Of a DNA stretch of 64,000 bases, positions 17,908 through 25,235 are shown in pieces; positions within the stretch are counted from its first letter, which is position 1, and each line of letters starts with the position of its first letter. This stretch comes from Nocardioides sp. W7 (lineage in GTDB: Bacteria; Actinomycetota; Actinomycetes; Propionibacteriales; Nocardioidaceae). The notes under the pieces are model-generated. The model was not told the origin of the DNA. It was given only the letters and a program-made list of their open reading frames with translations, and did no database searches. Both the position numbers and the translations under genes were made by a program. The stretch spans positions 1,178,001 to 1,242,000 of the forward strand of contig NZ_CP095078.1 of the NCBI RefSeq assembly GCF_022919075.1, given 5' to 3'.

Positions 17908-18851
17908 GACAGCCCCTCGAGGACCGAGTCGACCAGGCGCGACATCAGCAGCGGTCCGCCCGTGGAGGTCCACAGCGAGCCGTCGACGGGGATCACGTGG
18001 TCGAGCCGCGAGGCCGTCAGGTCGTCGAAGCCCGGCACCTTCCGGGCGTCATCCAGCACCTTCGAGGCGTCGTCGCCGAGGGTGCCGAAGAACAGGTAGT
18101 CGGCGTCGACCATCGAGAGGTTCTCCAGCGACACCGGCTCGCTGTGGCCGCGGCCGCGCCGGTCCTGGCCCGGCGGCCGGCGCAGGCCGAGATCGCTCAG
18201 CGCCATCCCGGCGGGCAGCTCGGCGAGGATCATCGACGGGGCGCCGCCCTGCCAGCGCACGATGGAGAAGGTGCTGGCGTCGTACGACGTGAGCTCGGTG
18301 CGAGCCGCTGCCACCTGCTCGTCGTACGCCGCGACGACCTGCTCGCCCTCGGACGTGCGGTTGAGGGCCTCGGCCACCGACGCGAAGGTGCCGCGCCAGT
18401 CCGCACCGGCGTACCCGGCGTAGAAGGTGGGGGCGATCTTGCGCAGCTTCTCGACCGCGCCGGGGTTGTTGGTGATGCTGGTGCCGTCGACCAGGATCAG
18501 GTCGGGGGCGAGCGCCACGATCTTCTCGAAGTCCGGCTGGGCCACGGCACCGACCAGCGCGATGTCGGAGGCGAGGTCGGACAGGTAGCGCGGCACCTCG
18601 CTCTGGCCACGGCCGCTGATGGTGCCGACCGGCTCCACCCCGAGCGCGAGCGCGCCGTCGAGGGTGGGCTCGCTCAGGGCGACGACGCGCTGCGGGTCGG
18701 CGGGCACCTGCATCGAGGTGCCCTCGACGTCGACGACCGTGCGGGTCTCTGAGTCGGAGGCGCCGACCGAGGTGTCCTCGCCTCCGCAGCCGGCGGTGAG
18801 GGCGAGCGGGACGAGGAGCGCGAGCGCCAGGGCGCGACGCAGGAGAGTCAT
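17904..18851 (-). CDS. Iron-siderophore ABC transporter substrate-binding lipoprotein
   Basis: Cluster A-III type periplasmic-binding-fold lipoprotein of 315 residues (FepB/FhuD class). The lipobox is LALTAGCGG, with the lipidated Cys near residue 22. The sequence then shows VPADPQRVVALSEPTLDGALALGVEPVG, typical of the N-terminal lobe, and PDFEKIVALAPDLILVDG, typical of the hinge-side segment. No permease or ATPase gene lies nearby, so it must use components encoded elsewhere. It leads the operon with two surface proteins and the Fes-like esterase, all coupled by overlaps or abutting codons. A candidate IdeR/DtxR box lies at 18880-18898. The ATG at 18851 was chosen because it gives a proper lipoprotein signal; a longer N-terminus would bury it. 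Confidence 0.88.
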   Translation of the reverse strand: MTLLRRALALALLVPLALTAGCGGEDTSVGASDSETRTVVDVEGTSMQVPADPQRVVALSEPTLDGALALGVEPVGTISGRGQSEVPRYLSDLASDIALVGAVAQPDFEKIVALAPDLILVDGTSITNNPGAVEKLRKIAPTFYAGYAGADWRGTFASVAEALNRTSEGEQVVAAYDEQVAAARTELTSYDASTFSIVRWQGGAPSMILAELPAGMALSDLGLRRPPGQDRRGRGHSEPVSLENLSMVDADYLFFGTLGDDASKVLDDARKVPGFDDLTASRLDHVIPVDGSLWTSTGGPLLMSRLVDSVLEGLS

Positions 18852-18879
18852 CAGGGCGAACCACTCTGAGCGATGGAAG

Positions 18880-18898
18880 TGAGGAGACCCTAACCTAA
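18880..18898 (-). promoter_or_regulatory. Candidate IdeR/DtxR iron box for the siderophore operon
   Basis: On the minus strand the site reads TTAGGTTAGGGTCTCCTCA. It matches the IdeR/DtxR consensus TTAGGTTAGSCTAACCTAA at 15 of 19 positions, with the first half-site perfect. It lies about 30-47 bp upstream of the lipoprotein start. Iron-loaded IdeR would be expected to repress here. Confidence 0.7.
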
Positions 18899-18919
18899 CA
18901 TCCATCTGATGATTCCGGC

Positions 18920-19594
18920 CTAGTCCTCCGCCTTCTGGACCACTAGGTCGTGGCCCGCGTGCGTGGACGCGGCAGCGGCGGCGGCCGCGGGGTTGCCGGC
19001 GGCGATGGCTTCGAGGAGTACGGCGTGGTCGCGGCGGCGGGCGTCGGCCTCCTGGCCCGAGACGATCCGGCCGCGCGTGCTGCCGACTCGGAGGGTGGTG
19101 CTCAGCGCGGTGTGCAGCTCGGTCAGCAGCCGGTTGTCGGCGAGCTCGACGAGGAGGGCGTGGAACTGTCCGGGCGACTGCCCGCGCTCGGTCGCGGGGT
19201 CGTGCCCGCCGGCGTCGGCCTCGTGGGCGGCGCGCAGTCGCTGGACCCGCTCCTCACTGCCGTGCTGGGCGGCCAGGAAGGCGGCCTGCACCTCCAGGGC
19301 CTGGCGGACGGCGAGGATGTCGGACCAGGAGTGCTCGGCTGCGAAGTCGGCCAGCACGCCCCGCACCGGGTTGAGGGAGCGCACGAAGGTGCCACGCCCC
19401 GGGGCGGGCTCGAGCATGCCGAGGTGGGCGAGGCTGCGCACCGCCTCGCGCACCGTGCTGCGACCGACGCCGAGCTCGGTCGCGAGCTCGGCCTCGGTGG
19501 GGATTCGGCTGTTGAGCGGCCAGCGCCCCGAGGTGATGTCGCGCTGGAGGCGCCGCACCGTCTCGCGCGCGCGGTCGCTGCCCATCGCGGTCAT
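18920..19594 (-). CDS. FadR-subfamily GntR transcriptional regulator
   Basis: A 224-residue regulator with an N-terminal winged helix (SRIPTEAELATELGVGRSTVREAVRSL) and an all-helical FCD ligand-binding domain, including HALLVELADNRLL and DHAVLLEAIAAGN. FCD regulators usually bind carboxylated metabolites through a metal site. The ATG at 19594 is supported by the -10 box TAGGTT (19607-19602), 7 nt upstream; a GTG at 19615 would overlap the dyad and is less likely. It lies between the two iron-box-controlled units but has no obvious iron function. The adjacent perfect dyads suggest autoregulation. Confidence 0.85.
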   Translation of the reverse strand: MTAMGSDRARETVRRLQRDITSGRWPLNSRIPTEAELATELGVGRSTVREAVRSLAHLGMLEPAPGRGTFVRSLNPVRGVLADFAAEHSWSDILAVRQALEVQAAFLAAQHGSEERVQRLRAAHEADAGGHDPATERGQSPGQFHALLVELADNRLLTELHTALSTTLRVGSTRGRIVSGQEADARRRDHAVLLEAIAAGNPAAAAAAASTHAGHDLVVQKAED

Positions 19595-19607
19595 GGCCCT
19601 GAACCTA

Positions 19608-19662
19608 GTGGTCACCGCCGGTGACTCGTCGGGTGTCGCGACGAATCACCGGCGGTGACCAC
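19608..19662. promoter_or_regulatory. Double dyad, candidate operator of the FadR-type regulator
   Basis: Two 24-nt arms (19608-19631 and 19639-19662) form an inverted repeat with one mismatch and a 7-nt loop. Each arm contains its own 13-bp dyad: TCACCGCCGGTGA in the left arm and TCACCGGCGGTGA in the right. The structure begins directly upstream of the regulator's -10 box. Two operators for a GntR dimer, possibly bound cooperatively, are the simplest reading. Confidence 0.6.
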
Positions 19663-19713
19663 GAGGGCATCTCACCCGGTGGGCCTGGCCTTTACCGAAT
19701 CATCAGATCTATC

Positions 19714-19732
19714 TTAGGCTCGCCTTACCTAA
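19714..19732 (+). promoter_or_regulatory. Candidate IdeR/DtxR iron box for the 901-residue secreted protein
   Basis: The site TTAGGCTCGCCTTACCTAA matches the consensus TTAGGTTAGSCTAACCTAA at 16 of 19 positions, with both outer half-sites preserved. It lies 43-61 bp before the GTG at 19775, where it could overlap the promoter. Confidence 0.75.
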
Positions 19733-19774
19733 CCTTCGGGTCCCTAGGGGATCCGTTCCTCATCAGGAGCATCA

Positions 19775-22480
19775 GTGAGCACATCCACTCCGCGCCGCCG
19801 GGCCTCCGCCCGGCGCGCGCTGACCACCCGGATCGCCGTACTGGCGACCGCTGCGGCCGGGCTCGGCGGCCTGGCGACGACCCCCGCGGTCGCCGGCCCC
19901 GGCGGCGCCACCGGGCCGGCCTGCTCGGTCGGCGCCGGCAGCATCGGGATCACCTCCGCCACCGCCGTCGCCAAGGGGCAGCGGCTCTCCTTCGCCGGCT
20001 CCGGCTTCGCCGGCAATACCGGCGGCTTCCAACGGCTCAGCCTCAAGATCGACGCCGAGGGTCCCGGTCTGCCGGGCTACCTCGGTGACGGTGCGGGCAA
20101 CCCCCTGTCCGAGAAGATCTTCGGCCCCTTCCAGGTGCAGGGCGACGGGACGGTCTCCGGGTCGATCGTGGTCCCCGCCGACCTCGACAACGCGGCAGTG
20201 AACTCCAACGGCTGGGAGGGCCCGCACTTCGCCCGCTTCCTGGGCAGCGCCCCGGCGGCCTCCTGCTGGACCGGCGACTTCACGCTGGACGCCGCGGCGA
20301 CGCCCGCCCCGGCGGTCACCGCGACCGCCGTCACCTCCTCGGGCCGCGGCGGCTCCAACGTCACCGTCACCGTGACCGGCACCGGCTTCGCCGCCGGCGA
20401 GTCGGTCGGCGTGGCCCGAGCCACCGGCGCCACCACCCGGACCGACCTGGCGTGGACCGTCGGGACCGGCGCCGGCGCGACCACACCGGCGACCATCGCC
20501 GCGGACGGCACGGGTGCCCTCAGCGGGAAGCTCGTGCTGCCGCTCGGCAAGCTCACCGCCGGTGAGCACCAGCTGCTGTTCACCGGGGCCACCTCCGAGG
20601 CGAGCGCCCAGGTGGACGTCAAGGGGATCGTCGCCGTCTCCGGCCTGGCCCAGGCCAGCAACGGCACGCTCACCGTCCAGAACGTCCCGGTCGGCACCAC
20701 GATCAGCTCGGTGAAGATCGACAACGCGCCCGACGCCGCCGGCGGTGAGGTCGAGGTCCTCGGCGCGCCCGTCGTCGTCAACGGCACGGCCGACGCGAAC
20801 GGCAACATCGTCACCACCGGCGTCGTCAGCGTCCCGGCGACCCAGCCGACCGGCTTCGGCAAGACCGTCGTGGTCACGCAGTCGCAGCCGTACCCGGCGA
20901 CGTACACGCTGACCTCGAAGGTCTCGCCGAGCTCGGCGCTGCTCGACGTCGACGGCTACGCCCGCGTGGAGTCCGCGGCCGGCGCCGTCGCCGAGGGCCT
21001 CTACCAGACCGCCTACAGCGCGAAGAACGACGTCGTCTTCGCCACCACTGCGCAGGTCAGCTACCCGAGCCGGCTCTACAAGCTGGACGCCGACACCCTC
21101 GCGGTCCTCGACTCGGTCGAGCCGGCGAAGGTCACCCCCACGGATCCCGCCGAGAACGCCGCCCGCTTCGCCGTGTACGGCGTGGGCGTGGACGACGTCA
21201 ACGGCACGGTCTGGATCACCAACACCCGGCAGAACACCGTCGCGGTCTATGACCAGAGCACGCTGGAGCTGCTCGTGCAGCACCCGAGCGGGACGGTCAC
21301 GCACTCCCGCGACGTGGTCTACGACCCGCGGACCAACCGGGTCTTCGTCAGCTCGGCCAGCGAGGGCAGCAGCGGCGACGGCTACATCAGCGTCTTCGAG
21401 GGCGGCGACAACGACGGCGACGGCACCAGGTTCGAGAAGATCCAGGACGCGGCGCTCCACCCGCGCACCGAGTTCTCGCCGATGAGCCTCGAGCTCGACG
21501 AGGAGGACGGCAAGGTCTACACGACCAGCCTCAGCACCTCCAAGGCGCTCGCGCTCGACACGACCACGCTCGAGGACGAGGTCATCGACCTCGACGTGCC
21601 CGACCTGGCCAACCGCGGCTTCTCCGGCGTCGGCGTCGACCCCGCCGGTGACCGGCTCTTCGCCGTGGCCCAGGACAACGACCTGCTGCTGATCACCGAC
21701 CTGCAGGGCAACACGATCCGCGAGGTGCCGATCGGCGCCGGCGCCCTCAACGTGGCCGTCGACCGGGTCAACAAGCTGCTGTACATCGCCAACTTCGGCG
21801 GTACGACGGTCTCGGTCGCCGACTACGACGGCAACCTGGTCGCCAACCTGCCGTTCACCCGGCCCAACCACGTCCACGAGGACGGCAGCGGCTCGGTCTA
21901 CGCGGTCAACAAGGACAGCGGCAACAAGGTCATCAAGCTGACCCCCAAGGTCGCCTCCGCGACGCCGACGATCACCGGCCGGGCCGTCGTCGCCCAGCCA
22001 CTGACCGCGGTCTCCGGTGCCTGGACGTCCGGCGCGACGCTGAGCTACGCGTGGAACCGTGACGGCGCGGCGATCGCCGGCGCCACGGCTGCGTCGTACA
22101 CCCCGACGGCGGCCGACGCCGGTCGGGCGCTGACGGTGACCGTCACCGGCGCCCTCGCCGGTCGGGCCACCACCAGCGCGACCTCGGCGGCCACCACCGT
22201 CGCCCGGGGCACGCTGACGGCGGCCAAGCCGAAGATCCGCGGCAAGGCCGTGGTCGGCAGGAAGCTGGCCGTGCGGACCAGCGGCTGGACCGCCGGCACG
22301 AAGCTGTCCTACCGCTGGCTCGCCAACGGCAAGGCGATCAGGGGCGGCACCGGCAAGGCGCTGAAGCTGACCAAGGCGCTGAAGGGCAAGCGGATCACCG
22401 TGCGCGTGGCCGGCACCAAGGCCGGCTTCACCGCCAAGGTGGTCACCTCGGCCAGGACGAAGGCCGTCAAGAAGAGGTAG
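19775..22480 (+). CDS. Secreted beta-propeller protein with iron-locus domain and Ig-like C-terminal repeats
   Basis: Exported protein of 901 residues. The N-terminus has a twin-Arg-like basic region and signal peptide ending near TTPAVAGPGG. Residues about 45-170 form a domain with KGQRLSFAGSGF, LSLKIDAEG, DGTVSGSIVVP and HFARFLGS, matching the motif order of the surface proteins in the adjacent operon. About 170-280 is a further beta domain. Residues about 350-720 resemble YncE-type seven-bladed propeller repeats (NTRQNTVAVYD, DPRTNRVFVSS, DRVNKLLYIANFGGTTVSV). Two Ig-like repeats of about 80 residues end the protein (LSYAWNRDGAAIAG and LSYRWLANGKAIRG). There is no sortase motif. GTG at 19775 has CAGGAG upstream. 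The candidate iron box suggests induction under iron limitation. Confidence 0.8.
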   Translation: MSTSTPRRRASARRALTTRIAVLATAAAGLGGLATTPAVAGPGGATGPACSVGAGSIGITSATAVAKGQRLSFAGSGFAGNTGGFQRLSLKIDAEGPGLPGYLGDGAGNPLSEKIFGPFQVQGDGTVSGSIVVPADLDNAAVNSNGWEGPHFARFLGSAPAASCWTGDFTLDAAATPAPAVTATAVTSSGRGGSNVTVTVTGTGFAAGESVGVARATGATTRTDLAWTVGTGAGATTPATIAADGTGALSGKLVLPLGKLTAGEHQLLFTGATSEASAQVDVKGIVAVSGLAQASNGTLTVQNVPVGTTISSVKIDNAPDAAGGEVEVLGAPVVVNGTADANGNIVTTGVVSVPATQPTGFGKTVVVTQSQPYPATYTLTSKVSPSSALLDVDGYARVESAAGAVAEGLYQTAYSAKNDVVFATTAQVSYPSRLYKLDADTLAVLDSVEPAKVTPTDPAENAARFAVYGVGVDDVNGTVWITNTRQNTVAVYDQSTLELLVQHPSGTVTHSRDVVYDPRTNRVFVSSASEGSSGDGYISVFEGGDNDGDGTRFEKIQDAALHPRTEFSPMSLELDEEDGKVYTTSLSTSKALALDTTTLEDEVIDLDVPDLANRGFSGVGVDPAGDRLFAVAQDNDLLLITDLQGNTIREVPIGAGALNVAVDRVNKLLYIANFGGTTVSVADYDGNLVANLPFTRPNHVHEDGSGSVYAVNKDSGNKVIKLTPKVASATPTITGRAVVAQPLTAVSGAWTSGATLSYAWNRDGAAIAGATAASYTPTAADAGRALTVTVTGALAGRATTSATSAATTVARGTLTAAKPKIRGKAVVGRKLAVRTSGWTAGTKLSYRWLANGKAIRGGTGKALKLTKALKGKRITVRVAGTKAGFTAKVVTSARTKAVKKR

Positions 22481-22490
22481 CAGGACCGAT

Positions 22491-22537
22491 GGTCCCTGAC
22501 CTTCTGCGTGGGCGACCCGCGCAGAAGGTCAGGGACC
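22491..22537. terminator. Perfect 18-bp hairpin, bidirectional terminator
   Basis: GGTCCCTGACCTTCTGCG (22491-22508) pairs perfectly with 22520-22537 around an 11-nt loop. It lies between convergent genes ending at 22480 (plus) and 22529 (minus). The right arm overlaps the last codons of the D-amino-acid oxidase. It should act in both directions. Confidence 0.8.
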
Positions 22538-23494
22538 TTCCGCTTCCACCAGGCGTACGACGTCCTGGGCACAGCCCCAGCCGACGGTGATCCCGGAGCC
22601 GCCGTGGGCGTAGTCGTGGACGACCGGGACGGGCAGCAGGGAGTCGTCGCGTTCGACCCGGATCGCCCGCCGGCCGGGGCGCAGACCCACCAGGCTCTCC
22701 AGCACCTCCGCACCGGCCAGCGCCGGGACGATGTCGGTGCAGCGGGCCAGGATGGCAGCGGTCTCGGCGGGGTCCGGATCGGTGTCCCAGACGCCCGCGT
22801 CGAGGGTCCCGCCGAGGATGCAGTCGGACGTGCGCGGGTGCACGTAGGCCCGGCCGCCCGGGTGGTGCTCGTCGCGGACCGACAGGTCCAGGCCGGGGTT
22901 CGCGACCCGGACGATCTGCCCGCGCACCGGGAAGACCGTGTCGTCGTCGACCAGCCGGCCGGCCGCCAGTCCGGCCGCGTTGACGACCACGTCGGGGGCG
23001 AGGTCGAGGACGTCGTGGAGCCGCTCGAGGCGTCGTACGACGAAGGTGGCGCCGGCGCGGGCCACGGTCGCCTCCAGGTGCGGCAGGTAGCGGGGCATCT
23101 CCACCAGCGGTACGGCGTACCGGAGCCCGGCGGGGTAGCCCGGCGGCAGCTCGTCGGGCCGGGCCGGCCGCACCCGGCCGACCGCGTCGGCCCAGTCCGG
23201 CAGCGGCGCGTCCGGGTCGCGCGGCTCCCGGAGCAGCGACAGCGACTCGCGCATCACCACGCCCGGCACGCCGGTGGCCGCCTCGGCGGCCAGGACGTCG
23301 TACGTCGTCGCGCCCCAGCGGGCGACGGCGTCGGGCGGTCCCGCGGCGGTGGGGAACCAGACCGCGGCCGCGAGGTGGGAGGTGACCCGCTGCACCGGGT
23401 GCGCGGTGACGACGACGACCTGGTGACCGGCGCGGAGGAGCAGCGCCGCGCAGCTCAGCCCGCTGACGCCCGAGCCCACGACGACGATGCGCAT
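22529..23494 (-). CDS. D-amino-acid oxidase family FAD enzyme
   Basis: FAD-dependent oxidase of 321 residues that would oxidise D-amino acids to 2-oxo acids. The N-terminal dinucleotide fold is RIVVVGSGVSGLSCA. Mid-protein motifs include VNAAGLAAGRLV and VFPVRGQIVRV. The C-terminal signature YAHGGSGITVGWG is the DAO FAD-binding motif. The ATG at 23494 gives the normal N-terminus for the fold; the frame stays open upstream into the LacI region, but that extension has no homology-like features. The neighbours do not indicate a particular substrate. Confidence 0.9.
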   Translation of the reverse strand: MRIVVVGSGVSGLSCAALLLRAGHQVVVVTAHPVQRVTSHLAAAVWFPTAAGPPDAVARWGATTYDVLAAEAATGVPGVVMRESLSLLREPRDPDAPLPDWADAVGRVRPARPDELPPGYPAGLRYAVPLVEMPRYLPHLEATVARAGATFVVRRLERLHDVLDLAPDVVVNAAGLAAGRLVDDDTVFPVRGQIVRVANPGLDLSVRDEHHPGGRAYVHPRTSDCILGGTLDAGVWDTDPDPAETAAILARCTDIVPALAGAEVLESLVGLRPGRRAIRVERDDSLLPVPVVHDYAHGGSGITVGWGCAQDVVRLVEAEGP

Positions 23495-23580
23495 GCACCC
23501 AGGGTGCCTGCCAGATGAGCAATTCCAAGGGATCGCGCAGGCGAGCGTCGCGGAGCCCGCGAGGTCTTGGAACTGGTCGT

Positions 23581-24573
23581 CTACGGGCGCCGCGGGCCCG
23601 TCGACCCCCGCAGCACCAGCTCGGTCGGCAGCACCACCTGTGGCCGGTCCTCGCGGCGGTGGGTGGGCGCGGTCGCGTCCAGCAGCAGCTCCACGGCGGC
23701 GCGGCCGACGTCGGAGTGGACCCCGCCGAGCGTGGTGAGCCCGGGGGTGCACAGGTCGGCGGCGAAGATGTTGTCGAAGCCCACCACGCTGAGGTCCTCG
23801 GGCACTCGCACCCCGCGCTGGGCGAGGCGCTGGAGCACCCCGATGGCGAGCAGGTCGTTGTGGGCCACGACCGCCGTCGCGTCGGCGTTGAGCGCGCCGT
23901 CGGCCGCGGCCGGGCCCTGGGCGACCTTGGGCGTGAACGGCCCGATCCGGCGAGCGGTGAGGCCGTGCTCCTCGGTCGCCGCCTGCAGGGCCGACCAGCG
24001 GGTCGCGGCCATCCACGAGTTGCGCGGGCCGGCGAGGTAGACGAGGTCGCGGTGGCCGAGCGAGGCCAGGTGCTCGACGATCCGGCGGCAGCCCTCGACG
24101 TGGTCGAGGACGACGCTGGCCAGGCCGGGGAGCTCGCGGCTGATCAGCACGACCGGGCGCTGGACCGCGATCTGGTGCAGGTTCTCGTCGGGCAGCCGGC
24201 TGGCGGCGAGCACGAACCCGTCGACGGCGGGGACCAGCCGCTGGACCTGGTCCCACTCGATGCGCGGCGACTCCTCGACGTTGACCAGCACGAGGGTGTA
24301 CTCCGAGGCCTTCGCCCGCTGCTCGGCACCGCGGATCAGCTCGAAGTAGTGCGGGTTGGTGATGTCGGAGACGACCATCGCGACGGTGTGGTGCCGACCC
24401 GAGAGCAGGGCGCGGGCGTGCGGGTTGGGCCGGTAGCCCAGCTCGGCCGCCACGGTGAGCACCCGTTCGCGGGTGCGGGCGTTGACCCGGTGGGGGTTGG
24501 ACAACGCCCGGGAGACCGTCGAGGTCGCGACCCCGGCCTCGCGGGCGACGTCGTAGATGGTGGGGCCGCTCAC
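23581..24573 (-). CDS. LacI-family regulator of the TRAP/quinate-type operon
   Basis: A regulator of about 330 residues with an N-terminal HTH (TIYDVAREAGVATSTVSRAL) and the hinge YRPNPHARALLSG. A periplasmic-binding-type effector domain follows, including VAMVVSDITNPHY, HNDLLAIGVLQ and VVGFDNIFAADLCTPGLTT. It is divergent from the TRAP transporter operon and presumably controls it in response to the transported acid. The start is most likely GTG at 24573; TTG at 24585 in the same frame is an alternative. Repeated TTGGCAAC elements in the intergenic region are its candidate operators. Confidence 0.9.
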   Translation of the reverse strand: MSGPTIYDVAREAGVATSTVSRALSNPHRVNARTRERVLTVAAELGYRPNPHARALLSGRHHTVAMVVSDITNPHYFELIRGAEQRAKASEYTLVLVNVEESPRIEWDQVQRLVPAVDGFVLAASRLPDENLHQIAVQRPVVLISRELPGLASVVLDHVEGCRRIVEHLASLGHRDLVYLAGPRNSWMAATRWSALQAATEEHGLTARRIGPFTPKVAQGPAAADGALNADATAVVAHNDLLAIGVLQRLAQRGVRVPEDLSVVGFDNIFAADLCTPGLTTLGGVHSDVGRAAVELLLDATAPTHRREDRPQVVLPTELVLRGSTGPRRP

Positions 24574-24591
24574 GGAAGCACTCAACGCCCT

Positions 24592-24611
24592 TTGGCAACA
24601 GGTTGGCAACC
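24592..24611. promoter_or_regulatory. Candidate LacI operator: paired TTGGCAAC elements
   Basis: TTGGCAAC occurs at 24592-24599 and 24603-24610, an 11-bp period of about one helical turn. The second copy lies in the odd-centred palindrome GGTTGGCAACC (24601-24611). The pair sits just upstream of the operon's -35 box and between the divergent genes. Confidence 0.5.
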
Positions 24612-24613
24612 CC

Positions 24614-24643
24614 TTGCCGTCGTCGGCGGGGGCTCCCTAGGTT
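24614..24643 (+). promoter_or_regulatory. Promoter of the TRAP operon
   Basis: A -35 TTGCCG (24614-24619), 18-bp spacer and -10 TAGGTT (24638-24643) precede the GTG at 24651 by 7 nt. Transcription would begin at or next to the start codon, giving a leaderless message. Confidence 0.55.
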
Positions 24644-24650
24644 CCGTGGT

Positions 24651-25235
24651 GTGACAGCCGACACACCGACCGGCAACCGCGTCGTCCGCAGGGTCGCGGC
24701 CGTGTTCACCGACCCGCCCCGCTGGCTCGCGCGGACGGTTCGGGTGGTGACCGCGGTCGAGATCGCGATCGCGTCCGCCGCCCTGCTGCTGATCTTCTTC
24801 CTGGTCCTCGTCCAGGCCGGCCAGCGCTACCTGCCGATCGACGGCTGGCCGTGGACCGGCGAGCTCGCGCGGTTCTCGCTGGTCTGGCTGACCTTCCTCA
24901 GCGCGGGCGTGCTCGTCACCAGCGACTCGCACATCGCCATCGAGATGGTCGACGGGTTCGGCGGCCCGCGACTGCGCCGGGTGGTGCGGGTCCTGTCCTG
25001 CCTGATCGTCGCCGCCGTCGGCTACGGGCTGACCCTCGAGGCGCTCGAGCTCGTCGACACCCAGAGCATCCTGAAGTCGCCGGCCCTCGGCATGCCGATG
25101 TCCTGGCTCTACGGCATCTCGCTGATCGGCTTCGTCAGCACCACGATCCGCGCGCTCGTCGCCGCCGTGCAGTACGCCGTGCTGGGTGCGCCCGAGCTGA
25201 GCTACGACGACGTGGTGGGAGTGCCGACGGCATGA
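24651..25235 (+). CDS. TRAP transporter small membrane subunit (DctQ-like)
   Basis: A 194-residue protein with four hydrophobic helices (AIASAALLLIFFLVLVQAG, FSLVWLTFLSAGVLV, VLSCLIVAAVGYGLTL, YGISLIGFVSTTIRALVAAV). The motif WTGELARFSLVWLTFLSAG is typical of DctQ. It stabilises the DctM channel in a sodium-coupled organic acid importer. GTG at 24651 is supported by the promoter geometry. Its stop overlaps the dctM-like start as ATGA. Confidence 0.9.
   Translation: MTADTPTGNRVVRRVAAVFTDPPRWLARTVRVVTAVEIAIASAALLLIFFLVLVQAGQRYLPIDGWPWTGELARFSLVWLTFLSAGVLVTSDSHIAIEMVDGFGGPRLRRVVRVLSCLIVAAVGYGLTLEALELVDTQSILKSPALGMPMSWLYGISLIGFVSTTIRALVAAVQYAVLGAPELSYDDVVGVPTA

Noticed and set aside
22529..24709. 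Apparent fusion of the D-amino-acid oxidase to an N-terminal domain
   Set aside because: The extra N-terminus is antisense-like Arg/Pro-rich sequence from another frame of the LacI gene. The FAD motif begins correctly at ATG 23494.
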